Assembly: GCA_027460605.1 (NCBI GenBank)
Contig: JAPZAN010000115.1
Location: 1-12,194, forward strand
Reading direction: 5' to 3'
Length of the DNA stretch: 12,194 bases
Source of the DNA: Candidatus Methanoperedens sp.
GTDB taxonomy: Archaea; Halobacteriota; Methanosarcinia; Methanosarcinales; Methanoperedenaceae
Shown in pieces: positions 1 to 7,341 of the stretch (the stretch's first letter is position 1; each line of letters opens with the position of its first letter). A program made the position numbers and the translations under genes. The notes below the pieces were generated by a model. It did no database searches and had not been told where the DNA came from. It was given only the letters and a program-made list of their open reading frames with translations.

Positions 1-1641
1 ATTGCGATTGCGATTTTCATAGTTGTTTTTCTTGCCATCCTTTTTAGCGGGATAACGTATGCGCTTTTTCTTGTCTATCCCGGATTCAAGGCAGGGGAAA
101 GGAAGGGTGCAATCGATAGGAACCTGCCCTTTGCAGTCACATTCATGTATGCGCTGAGCAGGGGAGGCATGAACGTTATTGAGATATTACGTTCCTTGAG
201 CAAAAGCACGGATACGTACGGCGAAGTTGCAAGGGAAGTGGACGTCGTTGTGAGGGATATGGATTATTTCGGAAACGATTTGAGAACCGCGCTTCACAAC
301 ATCTGTGAGATTACTCCGTCTGAGAATTTCAGGGATTTAATGTATAATCTTCTCACGGTCATAGACAGCGGCGGGAATATCTCCACTTACTTTCGTGATA
401 AATCAGAGCAATATCTAAACAGGGCCAAGGTTGACCAGAAAGGATTCCTGGAAACGCTTGGATTAATTGCAGAATCCTATGTCACGGCATTCGTGGCAGG
501 ACCCCTTTTTATTATAATTCTCGGCGTGATGATGTCGGTAATGGGTTCGGGCAGCCAGGTAATGATATATGCGATAATTTATGCAGTGATACCGATAGGT
601 TCGTTGATGTTCGTGGTGATGGTTGATATTATTACGCCCGGGGCTACGGGGGAAGCGCCGCTTCTGCCCACTCAAAGTTTTGTCGGTGAAATAGTTGTGC
701 CTGAAACTGATGAAAAGACCGTATTTTCCAAATTCGTCAAGTCAAGAAACTCACTCAGGATAAGAGAGATGCTTCACGACCCCTTAAAGCCGCTTAAGGA
801 AAAGCCCATGTACTCTTTAATAATAACAGGACCGGTTGCTCTTATCTTTCTTTTAATCTCGGTTTTTAATGCCATGAAAGCGCCGGATTTTGTGGATTAC
901 ATAGACGACAGGATAGTTTTCATGATTTATATCTTGGTTATTCCGCTTATGATTTTCCATGAATACAAGAAGCGAAGGGAAGACAGGATACAGTCGTTGA
1001 TACCCGATTTCTTAAAAAAACTTGCCAGTACCAATGAAACGGGTATGACGCTTCGGGATTCCATCAAATTGATGACGCGCTCGGATATCGGCTTAAGCAA
1101 GGAGATCAAGAAAATCTGGAATGATATTGAATGGGGACTTGCAATAAATGAAGCGCTCGTCAGGTTTGCCAACCGCGTAAGGACGCATCTTGTATCGCGT
1201 TCAGTCACTTTATTGACAAAAGCCAACGAGTCAAGCGGGGATATAGGCGAAGTGCTGAATGTCGCGGCAAGGGATGTTGCTGCGGAACAGGAATTGAGGA
1301 ACGAGCGCAGGACTAATATGTTTATTTACGTTGTAATTATTTACATATCATTCCTTGTATTCATAGGTATTATTTATATAATATCTACGACATTCCTTGC
1401 AGAAATGGTAAAGGCCGGGGAGAAAATGTCAACAAGCGGTGGCGGGGCAGTACCTCTCAGTCTCTCGAGGGAGAAATTGAACGTATATAACCGCATGTTT
1501 TTCCATGGCGCCCTGATACAGGGTTTTTGCTCGGGGCTGATTGCAGGAGTAATGGGAGAAGGCAATGCCCTTTCGGGATTAAAGCATTCAGTGATAATGA
1601 TAACTATCGGTTATCTCCTGTTCACGATGTTTGTGCTTTGA
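1..1641 (+). CDS. Type II secretion system F / TadC-ArlJ-like membrane protein, 5'-truncated by window edge
   Basis: The frame is open from base 1, so the start lies outside the window; 546 residues are visible. The internal ATG at 145 is not the real start, because the preceding codons encode a hydrophobic helix followed by the same soluble domain. Two GspF-type units can be seen, each a soluble helical region followed by membrane segments. The first contains the stretch around LPFAVTFMYALSRGG and ends in two helices at about residues 158-212. The second starts near the phrase IPDFLKKLASTNETGMTLRD and ends in a helix (about 440-465) plus two C-terminal helices. This is the platform protein of archaeal type IV pilus, archaellum or Tad-like machines, working with a secretion ATPase that is usually encoded just upstream (outside the window). 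Which machine it serves cannot be told. The gene stops two bases before a CRISPR-like repeat. Confidence 0.85.
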   Translation: MAIAIFIVVFLAILFSGITYALFLVYPGFKAGERKGAIDRNLPFAVTFMYALSRGGMNVIEILRSLSKSTDTYGEVAREVDVVVRDMDYFGNDLRTALHNICEITPSENFRDLMYNLLTVIDSGGNISTYFRDKSEQYLNRAKVDQKGFLETLGLIAESYVTAFVAGPLFIIILGVMMSVMGSGSQVMIYAIIYAVIPIGSLMFVVMVDIITPGATGEAPLLPTQSFVGEIVVPETDEKTVFSKFVKSRNSLRIREMLHDPLKPLKEKPMYSLIITGPVALIFLLISVFNAMKAPDFVDYIDDRIVFMIYILVIPLMIFHEYKKRREDRIQSLIPDFLKKLASTNETGMTLRDSIKLMTRSDIGLSKEIKKIWNDIEWGLAINEALVRFANRVRTHLVSRSVTLLTKANESSGDIGEVLNVAARDVAAEQELRNERRTNMFIYVVIIYISFLVFIGIIYIISTTFLAEMVKAGEKMSTSGGGAVPLSLSREKLNVYNRMFFHGALIQGFCSGLIAGVMGEGNALSGLKHSVIMITIGYLLFTMFVL

Positions 1642-1643
1642 TG

Positions 1644-1680
1644 GTTTCAATCCTTGTTTTAATGGATGCGCCTCTTGAAT
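1644..1680 (-). CRISPR. Solitary CRISPR-repeat-like unit (37 bases)
   Basis: The plus strand begins GTTTCAATCCTTGTTTTA and ends CTCTTGAAT, exactly 37 bases. Read on the minus strand it ends with ATTGAAAC, the hallmark 3' end of type I-B and related archaeal repeats. From memory, the last 18 bases on the minus strand match the Methanosarcina I-B repeat and the full unit has the same length. No second copy follows at spacer distance on either side: on the minus-strand downstream side the unit runs straight into the stop codon of the secretion gene (1641). It is therefore a lone repeat, not an array. The bases at 1681-1860 would sit in the leader position. No cas gene is visible. Confidence 0.6.
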
Positions 1681-1905
1681 AAAGGTTGCCTCGGTTTTCA
1701 ATCGGCGCGCGCCGGATGGTTGAACATTTAAATCTGAGTTCGTATCGGGTTCGCCGTTCATTCTCAATCTCACCTTTGCGTGCTTTGCGGTGAATAATTT
1801 TGCTCAGGAGGCAACATATTTTCTGTTGGCAGCCGCAAATTAATCTAACAATATTATATATTTGCCAATCAAACATATAGCGACAAGCTCGGTTTTTCCG
1901 ACATC

Positions 1906-1912
1906 CTTAAAT
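1906..1912 (+). promoter_or_regulatory. Probable TATA box of hicBA (leaderless)
   Basis: CTTAAAT is centred about 28 bases before the ATG at 1937, the spacing expected for an archaeal leaderless transcript. No Shine-Dalgarno-like sequence is seen before that ATG, which agrees. The element is short, so confidence is limited. Confidence 0.4.
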
Positions 1913-1936
1913 CTCGGAATAGCGTTTGAATCAACT

Positions 1937-2185
1937 ATGGCAAAGAAATCCAAAACTACGAAGCTCACGCTACCCATTATTGTTGAAAAAGACGAGGATG
2001 GATTTTATGTGGTGGAGTGCCCTCTCTTAAAAAGCTGTTACACCCAGGGAGAGACCCTCGACGAAGCGCTCAAAAACATACGCGAAGTAATCGAGATGTG
2101 TCTTGAAGAAGAAAGCGAGGATGAAGTCTCTGATATTGCACATATCCAGGAATTCAGTTTCCACACGGTAGCAGTAGAAGTATGA
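1937..2185 (+). CDS. hicB: HicB family antitoxin
   Basis: 82 residues from the ATG at 1937. The protein shows the compact HicB fold pattern: a basic start, then LPIIVEKDEDGFYVVECPLL (the HicB signature of a strand, an acidic turn and a strand ending in xxCPxL), then a glycine-rich turn and the helix ETLDEALKNIREVIEM. In the family this partial RNase H-like domain binds and neutralises HicA; no clear C-terminal DNA-binding domain is visible. An in-frame ATG at 1862 would add 25 residues unlike the family, and the TATA spacing favours 1937. The stop overlaps the hicA start (ATGA), indicating coupled translation. Antitoxin-first order is the reverse of the classical hicAB order but common. Confidence 0.85.
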   Translation: MAKKSKTTKLTLPIIVEKDEDGFYVVECPLLKSCYTQGETLDEALKNIREVIEMCLEEESEDEVSDIAHIQEFSFHTVAVEV

Positions 2186-2406
2186 AACTGCCGGTTGTAT
2201 CAGGCAAGGATGCAGTAAAGGCATTTGGAAAACTCGGATATGTCACGGTAAGGCGGACTGGCAGCCACATCCGAATGAAGCATCAATCAGATAGTTCCAA
2301 AAAGCCGCTCACAATCCCAAACCATAAGGTTGTGGGAAAAGGTTTACTCAGAAAATTATTGCGAGATGCGGAAATAACGATTGAAGATTTCTGTAGTCTT
2401 ATTTAA
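2182..2406 (+). CDS. hicA: HicA family mRNA interferase toxin
   Basis: 74 residues. The dsRBD-like HicA fold is recognisable from the start (LPVVSGKDAVKAFGKLGY), the core RRTGSHIRMKH with the catalytic histidine in GSH, and the later TIPNHKVVGKGLLRKLLRDA segment that matches the family's conserved end. HicA toxins cleave mRNA in a ribosome-independent way when HicB is lost. All expected residues are present and the length is normal, so the toxin looks intact. It overlaps hicB by four bases. A T6 run at 2415-2420 just after the stop may end transcription. Confidence 0.88.
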   Translation: MKLPVVSGKDAVKAFGKLGYVTVRRTGSHIRMKHQSDSSKKPLTIPNHKVVGKGLLRKLLRDAEITIEDFCSLI

Positions 2407-2414
2407 ATTCCTGA

Positions 2415-2420
2415 TTTTTT
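2415..2420 (+). terminator. Oligo-T terminator candidate after hicA
   Basis: A run of six T begins nine bases after the hicA stop. Archaeal RNA polymerase can terminate at oligo-T runs without a hairpin. A weak 5-bp inverted repeat (CCGAA/TTCGG, 2433-2444) follows further down. Position is the main support. Confidence 0.35.
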
Positions 2421-2480
2421 AAAAATATGATGCCGAAGTTTCGGATTACGCCCCTTTCCCTCTGTTTCATAGTTCCTGTC

Positions 2481-2491
2481 AAATATTTATA
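2481..2491 (+). promoter_or_regulatory. TATA box upstream of uvrB
   Basis: The T/A-rich element AAATATTTATA lies about 43 bases before the TTG start at 2529, predicting a start of transcription near 2511 and a short leader that contains the GTGAGG ribosome-binding site (2516-2521). Confidence 0.5.
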
Positions 2492-2528
2492 GATTCAGCC
2501 CGCATAAGTATAACAGTGAGGCGCAGCA

Positions 2529-4163
2529 TTGTCATTTAAACTCGTTTCCGGATTTGAACCGAAAGGAGACCAGGAGAAGGCGATAGAGAAACTCGTTTTC
2601 GGTCTCGGGCAGGGTATGAAGCACCAGACCCTGCTCGGAGTGACAGGTTCGGGCAAGACCTTCACGGTTGCGAATGTGATAAATAAAATCCAGAGACCCA
2701 CGCTTGTTATTTCCCACAACAAGACCCTTGCAGCGCAGTTATATTCAGAGTTCAGGGCTTTTTTTCCTGAAAATGCGGTTGAATATTTTGTGAGCTATTA
2801 CGATTACTACCAGCCCGAGGCGTATATTCCGCAGACTGACACCTATATCGAAAAGGACGCATCAATCAACGAGGAGATAAACAGGATGCGCCTGTCTGCC
2901 ACACGCTCGCTGTTTGAGCGCAGGGACGTGATTGTGGTTGCAAGCGTATCATGCATTTACGGCATCGGGTCACCGCAGGAATGGAAGGAAATGTCCATCC
3001 TGCTTAAGAAAGGCGAGAATATTGAGCGGCGGGTTTTACTTTCAAGATTTGTGGATATGCAGTATGAACGCAATGACCTCGATTTCAGCACCGGCAAATT
3101 CAGGGCGCGGGGGGACACAATCGAGGTATTCCCGTCATATGCTTCAAACGGTATCAGGATAGAACTTTTCGGAGATGAAATCGATAAAATTTCCGAATTT
3201 GATACCCTGACAGGAAAAACACTGAAGGAGAACGATGCTGTGGTTATATACCCTGCAAAACATTTCGTGATGCCCCAGGAAAAAATAGACGCTGCCATCG
3301 AGTCAATCGAGGCTGAACTCAGGGACAGGCTCCATGAATTAAAATCCATGGGTAAAATTCTTGAAGCCGCCCGCCTTGAGCAGCGAACGAAATTCGATAT
3401 CGAAATGATGAAGGAAATCGGGTACTGCCAGGGAATAGAGAACTACAGCTGCCACATGGACGGGCGAAGGGCCGGCGAGCCGCCGTACACGTTACTTGAT
3501 TATTTCCCGAAAGATTATCTCATCGTTATAGATGAATCGCATGTAACGCTCCCGCAGCTTCGAGGAATGCACGCGGGGGACCATGCAAGGAAAGAATCGC
3601 TTGTGGATTATGGTTTCAGGATGCCTTCGGCTTATGATAACCGCCCGCTGACTTTTGATGAATTCAGTACCAGGGTGAACCAGATAATGTATGTTTCTGC
3701 AACGCCCGCCGATTATGAAATAGGGCAAAGCGCACAGGTTGTTGAACAGATTATCAGGCCTACCGGGCTTGTGGACCCGGAGATTGTGGTGAAACCAGTA
3801 CAGGGGCAGATAGACGATTTGATGGCAGAAATCCATGCAAAAACAGCAAAAAAATACAGGGTGCTTGTCACCACGCTTACAAAAAGGATGGCAGAAGACC
3901 TGACTGAATATCTCATCGGCGCAGGAATCAAGGCGAGGTACATGCATTCCGAGATAGAGACGCTTGAGCGAATTGAGATTATAAGGGGGCTTCGGCTTGG
4001 CGAATTCGATGTGCTTGTAGGCATTAACCTCCTGCGCGAGGGGCTTGACCTGCCCGAGGTTGCGCTTGTGGCAATCCTTGATGCAGACAAGGAAGGCTTC
4101 CTGCGCTCTGACCGCTCGCTCTTGCAGACAATAGGCAGGACTTCAAGGAATGTTGATGCATAA
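2529..4163 (+). pseudogene. uvrB: Excinuclease ABC subunit UvrB, main part (frame broken at 3' end)
   Basis: UvrB is the damage-verifying helicase-like subunit of the UvrABC nucleotide excision repair system; archaea that have it acquired it from bacteria. The start is TTG at 2529, preceded by GTGAGG at 2516-2521; the N-terminus SFKLVSGFEPKGDQ matches the family. Visible motifs are Walker A GVTGSGKT (37-44), the DNA-clamping beta-hairpin region YYDYYQPEAYIPQTDTYIEK (from about residue 92), Walker B DESH (335-338), VSATPADYE, and helicase motif VI QTIGRTSRN near residue 540. Translation then stops after NVDA, where intact homologues (about 650-670 residues) continue. The missing end is found in another frame from 4150. 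Comparison with E. coli UvrB suggests about 33 codons were lost in an out-of-phase deletion. The surviving product would lack the UvrC-binding UVR motif. uvrA and uvrC are not in the window. Confidence 0.85.
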
Positions 4164-4356
4164 TATCACGCCGCAGACCATCAGGAAAGCTGTGGAGCCG
4201 CGAGCGATAACCGAGGAAGCTGCGCCCTCAAAAGAGGAGATATTCAATTATATTGTGGAGTTGGAAGCTGAAATGCACAGGGCTGCTAAAAACCTTGAGT
4301 TTGAAAAAGCGGCGGAGATAAGGGACAGGATAGGGAAGCTGAGGAAGGAGATGTGA
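4150..4356 (+). pseudogene. uvrB: C-terminal fragment of UvrB with UVR motif
   Basis: This 68-codon frame is the detached tail of uvrB. HNITPQTIRKAVEPRAI corresponds to the HGITPQ segment of E. coli UvrB, and the final 35 residues (EEIFNYIVELEAEMHRAAKN through FEKAAEIRDRIGKLRKEM) are a standard UVR motif, which contacts UvrC. It overlaps the upstream frame by 14 bases at the junction and has no ribosome-binding site of its own that stands out, so independent expression is doubtful. At the junction the sequence GATGCATAAT can be read as GATGCA fused to CATAAT sharing CA, consistent with a deletion of 3n+2 bases, about 101 by alignment to E. coli. A sequencing or assembly fault would look the same. 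Confidence 0.8.
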
Positions 4357-4370
4357 ATTAGCAAAGCGGC

Positions 4371-4393
4371 TTTTGTTGGTTTTTGTTATTTTT
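4371..4393 (+). terminator. T-rich terminator region after uvrB
   Basis: Three T-runs (TTTT, TTTTT, TTTTT) occur within 23 bases shortly after the uvrB tail stop and before the next promoter, the usual form of an archaeal oligo-T terminator. Confidence 0.45.
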
Positions 4394-4401
4394 GGTTACA
4401 A

Positions 4402-4412
4402 AAATTTAAATA
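4402..4412 (+). promoter_or_regulatory. TATA box of the ATPase/TOPRIM operon (leaderless)
   Basis: AAATTTAAATA lies about 30 bases before the ATG at 4437, preceded by a purine-rich BRE-like ACAAA. No Shine-Dalgarno-like sequence precedes the ATG, so the transcript is probably leaderless. A second T/A stretch at 4421-4430 is too close to the start to serve as the box. Confidence 0.55.
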
Positions 4413-4436
4413 GTATGTTCTTTAAATAATGCTTCG

Positions 4437-5813
4437 ATGGTGAAAGCGTCTCTTAAAAAGGTTTTTATTAAGAATTTCAAAAGCCTTCATGATTGTGAAA
4501 TCGATATCGGTAAGATGAATGTTATTGTGGGGGCTAATGCTTCGGGGAAATCCAATTTGATTGAAGCCTTCAGGCTTTTGAAAAAGATTTACTCGGGCAA
4601 AGACAGTTTTCCATTTTTAGAGTGGTGGGGTTATGATAATGTAGTATGGCAGAGAAACGAAGAACTGCCTATAATTATTGGGCTACTTTTTGATATTGAA
4701 GGTTATGATATCTATTTTGAGACAAACTTTACTGGAGTAGGGCAAAAATTCCAGATTTTGCGAGAAATATTAGATGTCAGGGATTATGTAAAAATATATA
4801 AAGAAGGTGAATGGATAACGATTAAACACGACAAAAATTTTATACTTAACTTAACAAAAAATCTGGATGATTACGAGACAGAGTATGGGGGCAAAGTAAA
4901 ATTAAGAAAGAATAAGATCAAATTAATACAAGATAGAAAATTTAGAACAGATTTGGATAAGAGGCTATTGGATGGATATATTAATGGGGATGTTTTCTCG
5001 AGTTGGGGGATCAAACTTACAGAAAAAAAAACATCGAAGAAATTTGTGTTTTCTGCAATTAGGCAGCCAAGAACACAAAAAGAAGAAAAATCTGAAATCA
5101 TTCACATTTTATGTCCTGCGCTCTCTCACCCTAAAAATGAATTTTATACTCCTCAGGTTTTTATAATTTCTCTAGAGACAATACTTTCAATTTTTAATAA
5201 ATTATTGATATTATATCCTCTAAACATTCGTTCGATGAAAGTTCCTCAATCTTTCAGAAGAGAAGAAACACCTAAGGAAGACGGAACCAATATCGCAAGC
5301 GTATATCATACCATTTATCTCAAAGAAGGTAAAATCCCTGAAGAAATTTACAATCCCTTTTCAATGGTTTTTCCAAAAATAGATGTGCGTCCTCATATTA
5401 CTGATGATGGCAGAGTTATGATAAAATTCTTTGAGGATGGACTTGAACTTTTACCACCCAATACCTCAGATGGATTCTATAAAATTTTAACTCTACTCAC
5501 AGCGATTTATTTAAAGCCGCCCCTCCTCATAATCGATGAAATTGAGAACTCCCTGCATCCATCGACATTGGAGCTTATTTTAGATACAATCGGAATAGGT
5601 GACACGCAGGCAATAATCACCACGCATTCGCCTGTTGTGGTTGATATGACAGAACTAAGTAACATTATTCTTGTCGAAAAAGAACAGGGAGAATCCAAAT
5701 TTAAACGTATAAAAGACCCAGAAAAAATCAGGGAGTTCCTGATAGAAAAAGGCATAACTTTTAGCGAGGGCTGGATTTACGGAGACCTATTTAAAACCGA
5801 AAAACAGGCATGA
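4437..5813 (+). CDS. AAA family ATPase (AAA_15/AAA_21, OLD/RecF-like)
   Basis: 458 residues. The start KKVFIKNFKSLHDCEIDIGK is typical of the RecF/OLD/SMC-like ATP-binding cassette group. Walker A is GANASGKS (32-39); the C-terminal half holds the signature-like DGFYKILTLLTAI, Walker B LLIIDE (363-368) followed by ENSLHP, and the switch TTHSP with His at about 397. The middle (about 90-300) is not conserved in a way I recognise and would form the coiled or lid region. There is no nuclease domain in this protein; the TOPRIM part is encoded separately in the next gene, which starts within its stop codon (ATGA overlap). In PARIS and related systems such ATPases sense phage and control a TOPRIM partner; that role here is inferred. 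The gene is visibly more AT-rich than its neighbours, which fits horizontal transfer. Confidence 0.85.
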   Translation: MVKASLKKVFIKNFKSLHDCEIDIGKMNVIVGANASGKSNLIEAFRLLKKIYSGKDSFPFLEWWGYDNVVWQRNEELPIIIGLLFDIEGYDIYFETNFTGVGQKFQILREILDVRDYVKIYKEGEWITIKHDKNFILNLTKNLDDYETEYGGKVKLRKNKIKLIQDRKFRTDLDKRLLDGYINGDVFSSWGIKLTEKKTSKKFVFSAIRQPRTQKEEKSEIIHILCPALSHPKNEFYTPQVFIISLETILSIFNKLLILYPLNIRSMKVPQSFRREETPKEDGTNIASVYHTIYLKEGKIPEEIYNPFSMVFPKIDVRPHITDDGRVMIKFFEDGLELLPPNTSDGFYKILTLLTAIYLKPPLLIIDEIENSLHPSTLELILDTIGIGDTQAIITTHSPVVVDMTELSNIILVEKEQGESKFKRIKDPEKIREFLIEKGITFSEGWIYGDLFKTEKQA

Positions 5814-6307
5814 ACATTAAAATAATCTCCGAAGATGATTACGGCGCCGAATTTTTAAAGAATGTAATCGCACAGCTTAAGACTAAAAAGCTGATTGGAA
5901 ACGTAACCGTAAAAGGCTCAAAGCCTATGCGCCCTTTATGTAATTTCAAACTCGACAGGATTTTAAAGAGTTTCGATACCTCATGTGATAAGATAATAAT
6001 CATGCTTGATTCTGACGGTCCTGAAAAAACTGAAAATCGGCGCACAAATATTGAACGTCATGTGCCGGATGACTTGGAAACTCCCGTCGAAATTATTCTG
6101 ACAGAATATGAGATTGAAGAGTGGATATGTATCAGTAAAAATCTAAAATGGAAGAACTCAAAGCCTTCTGAAAAGCTAAAAATTGAATTTGGGTATGTAA
6201 AAAGCAGTCTTCCAAAGTACGCCAACGAATTGGATTTTGATAAACTACAGAAAAATTGCAAATCTTTTAAGGCTTTTCTCAATGCTTTGATGCCATTTCG
6301 GAGATAA
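5810..6307 (+). CDS. TOPRIM/DUF4276-like small protein paired with the ATPase
   Basis: 165 residues, starting four bases before the ATPase stop. I recognise no exact family, but the layout is TOPRIM-like: a first strand ending in an acidic residue (IKIISEDDYGAEFL, Glu8), a hydrophobic strand ending in LDSDG (66-70, the DxD-type pair Asp67/Asp69), and then EYEIEEWI (99-106), which resembles the ExExW segment of DUF4276 proteins. DUF4276-type proteins are commonly encoded beside AAA_21 ATPases. A nuclease or metal-dependent phosphotransfer role in a defence module is likely but inferred. At 165 residues it is shorter than the PARIS AriB effector, so it is probably a different or minimal partner. 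It ends 13 bases before the convergent isomerase gene. Confidence 0.6.
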   Translation: MNIKIISEDDYGAEFLKNVIAQLKTKKLIGNVTVKGSKPMRPLCNFKLDRILKSFDTSCDKIIIMLDSDGPEKTENRRTNIERHVPDDLETPVEIILTEYEIEEWICISKNLKWKNSKPSEKLKIEFGYVKSSLPKYANELDFDKLQKNCKSFKAFLNALMPFRR

Positions 6308-6320
6308 ACCAATTCCTCAT

Positions 6321-7120
6321 CTAAATCAACCCCTCAAGCACCCTCCTCCCTGCCCTGACATCCTCAATTGAAAACACTTCAAGATTATAGACGCCATCAA
6401 AATCAAGCTCTTTGAGGACGGTAAAATCTATACCACCTGTTCCCAGCGCTCCATGAAAGTCTCCCCAGTACTTCTCAGTCAGCATGCCGCCGTTGTCGTG
6501 GACATGGACGTGAATTACATATTCCTTGATTTCACGCGCAAAATCCCGCAGTTTCGACGCATCCCCTCCGCATGTCAGGTTTGCATGACCTATATCGAAT
6601 GTTGCTCTCATGTTCGGTGAGCCTATTTGCTCTATGGCATTTATGAGTTCAGATGCCAGGCAGCACAGGTTCTCCGGGTCTGTCCCTTCCTTGTTTTCAA
6701 GTCCGAGCATCACATTCCTATCTTCCGCAAACCGTGCAATCCGGGATAATCCTGACACCATACTGTCAAAAGACCTATTCCTGTCCGTATCCATCCTCCC
6801 GGGGTGGATAACCACAACACTTGAACCAAGTTCATCAGCCATCGTTATACTCTCCTTGAGGAGTCTTTCCTGGGTATCATTTAACTTCGCTGTGTCAACA
6901 ACCAGTTCATGCGGATAATTGGGAGCGTCGCTGAAATACGGGGCATGGATAGATGTGGATAACTCGCATGTTGAAAGGAAATCCTTGATTTTTTTAACCC
7001 TGCTTTTTATTAGTTTTGTTCCTTCATATACACCAGTTTCGGAATGTATAACTCAATTGATTCAACAACATGTTTCAATTCAGGAAAACTCCCTGCAAAA
7101 GATGATGCTCCAATAATCAT
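6321..7120 (-). pseudogene. Sugar phosphate isomerase/epimerase-like TIM barrel protein, frameshifted
   Basis: The main frame (from an internal ATG at 6842 down to 6321) shows the xylose isomerase-like TIM barrel (AP endonuclease 2 superfamily). It has VVVIHPGR, LGLEN with a metal-ligand Glu, ATFDIGHAN with ligand Asp/His, HVHVHDNGG, and a final LEVF. The same frame continues upstream with STSIHAPYFSDAPNYP and VYEGTKLIK, but no start codon occurs before a stop at 7053-7055. In a second frame an ATG at 7118-7120 opens MIIGASSFAGSFPELK... ending YIPKL at 7034, which joins smoothly to GVYEG if one base is restored near 7034-7037. The joined protein would be about 266 residues, normal for the family. 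Unrepaired, translation from 7120 stops after some 36 codons. The substrate is unknown. It may be a real pseudogene or a one-base sequencing error. Confidence 0.8.
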
Positions 7121-7144
7121 TCCCTATACGAAAGGCAATATCTG

Positions 7145-7152
7145 TATATTAT
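7145..7152 (-). promoter_or_regulatory. TATA box of the isomerase gene (leaderless)
   Basis: On the minus strand ATAATATA is centred about 28 bases before the ATG at 7120. This spacing supports 7120 as the true start and therefore supports the frameshift reading of the gene. Confidence 0.5.
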
Positions 7153-7341
7153 GATTTCGATGCGCAATTGCACTGTTTTTGTTATCGCAGCAAATTCTTG
7201 TGTATCCTTTAAAAGTTTGCAGGATATTATAGAATAATTAAAATTGGAATCTCATAATAATCATAAAGGCAAGCGTTATATAATATCATGATTAACACTG
7301 TAATTTGCTATACGCTGGATACAATAATAGGAGTTAAAAAC

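Larger units (their letters stand above)
1642..1936. other. Intergenic region with CRISPR relic, GC palindrome and tandem CTTTGCG motif
   Basis: No convincing gene lies here; short minus-strand frames across it merely translate the repeat (giving an IKTRIET-type string typical of spurious CRISPR translations). Besides the repeat at 1644-1680 it holds a perfect 12-base palindrome CGGCGCGCGCCG at 1703-1714, nested in a looser TTCAA/TTGAA inverted repeat (1697-1701 and 1720-1724). It also holds two CTTTGCG copies at 1774-1780 and 1783-1789, bounded by CACC and GGTG, and an AT-rich stretch with a possible TATA element near 1849-1860. The last 30 bases hold the likely hicB promoter. Confidence 0.5.

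Noticed and set aside
1681..1730. A second CRISPR repeat copy near GGTTTTCAAT (1693)
   Set aside because: Only about eight bases resemble the repeat start and the rest differs; the spacing from the first unit would be too short.
1588..1876. Minus-strand reading frames of 61 and 84 codons after the secretion gene
   Set aside because: They translate the CRISPR-like repeat (IKTRIET-type string) and flanking non-coding motifs; no family match, promoter or ribosome-binding site.
1862..1936. A longer hicB starting at ATG 1862
   Set aside because: The 25 added residues are unlike the HicB family, and the TATA-like element at 1906-1912 would lie inside the gene; the ATG at 1937 fits better.
6610..7116. 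Plus-strand reading frames across the isomerase gene
   Set aside because: They are antisense to conserved TIM-barrel motifs on the minus strand and show no family features.
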